Position numbers and translations under genes: made by a program
NCBI RefSeq assembly: GCF_000378505.1
Contig: NZ_KB899993.1
Coordinates: 246,828-310,827 of the forward strand
Source of the DNA: Modicisalibacter luteus DSM 23508
GTDB taxonomy: Bacteria; Pseudomonadota; Gammaproteobacteria; Pseudomonadales; Halomonadaceae
DNA length: 64,000 bases
Direction of reading: 5' to 3'
Notes under the pieces: model-generated
The model's database searches: none
Told to the model about the DNA's origin: nothing
What the model saw: only the letters and a program-made list of their open reading frames with translations
Part shown: positions 63,879 to 64,000 of the stretch, one piece after another
How the letters are laid out: each line of letters opens with the position of its first letter
Numbering within the stretch: the stretch's first letter is position 1

Positions 63879-63910
63879 GGGCCTTCCTTATGCTTGCCGT
63901 ATATGTTTAC

Positions 63911-64000
63911 CAAAACAGCGCGTAAAGCATCGCCCACTCGGGCGGTGATATAAGCGCGCACCGCGCAGCGGTGCCTGTTGATAGGGTCACCTACCCCTGA
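63911..64000 (+). mobile_element. Left end of a second IS605-type element (runs off the window)
   Basis: Identical to 48157-48246 over all 90 bases, preceded by TTAC, the usual target tetranucleotide of IS608-like elements. tnpB should follow beyond the window. Confidence 0.85.

Overview
The window looks like chromosome from a halophilic gammaproteobacterium, most probably Halomonas or a close relative. I infer this from the mix of flhDC, a sigma-32 driven Hsp20, Csr/Rsm-type RNAs, trehalose/kojibiose phosphorylase enzymes, a Tct carboxylate transporter and an achromobactin-type siderophore cluster. No rRNA or tRNA gene was recognised, so the placement rests on protein families only.

Left part (1-33 kb) is well-kept chromosome. 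It opens with a perfect RutR-type operator and a RutR-like TetR regulator, followed by a GntR/FCD regulator. Next come a Na+/Ca2+ antiporter and a two-gene sugar phosphate/GH65 phosphorylase operon. Between 7.2 and 10.4 kb the minus strand carries two unannotated GGA-rich intergenic RNAs that look like CsrA/RsmA-sequestering sRNAs. Then follow small proteins, a lone Cas2-like (SinR) protein, Hsp20, a glutaryl-CoA dehydrogenase/CoA-transferase pair, and an IclR-controlled cupin-tctCBA-SDR catabolic operon. At 23.6-26.3 kb is a minus-strand block with a polysaccharide lyase and several tiny genes separated by look-alike GCCGCC hairpins. A KaiC-like ATPase/receiver/EAL operon follows, then a PilZ protein with a degenerate HD-GYP domain.

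Middle part (33.5-53 kb) is an insertion-sequence graveyard. It holds IS110, IS3, IS481, IS30, IS5 and IS605 pieces, some nested in each other. Interspersed are a frameshifted Tus-like replication terminator protein, flhDC, a decayed tctA, a yidH-like gene, an intact RES/Xre toxin-antitoxin pair, a methyltransferase scrap, and a FitAB-type pair whose toxin was beheaded by an IS605 element. An intact chemotaxis receptor and several small genes also survive here.

Right part (53-64 kb) is an iron-uptake locus. A ferredoxin-like protein and a FecE-type ATPase diverge from a five-gene NIS siderophore operon in the order acsD-acsE-acsC-acsB-acsA, with two Fur-box-like sites between them. A RraA-type aldolase gene follows. 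The window ends inside a second IS605-type left end, identical over 90 bp to the one at 48.16 kb, so the receptor and siderophore locus lie between two directly repeated element ends.
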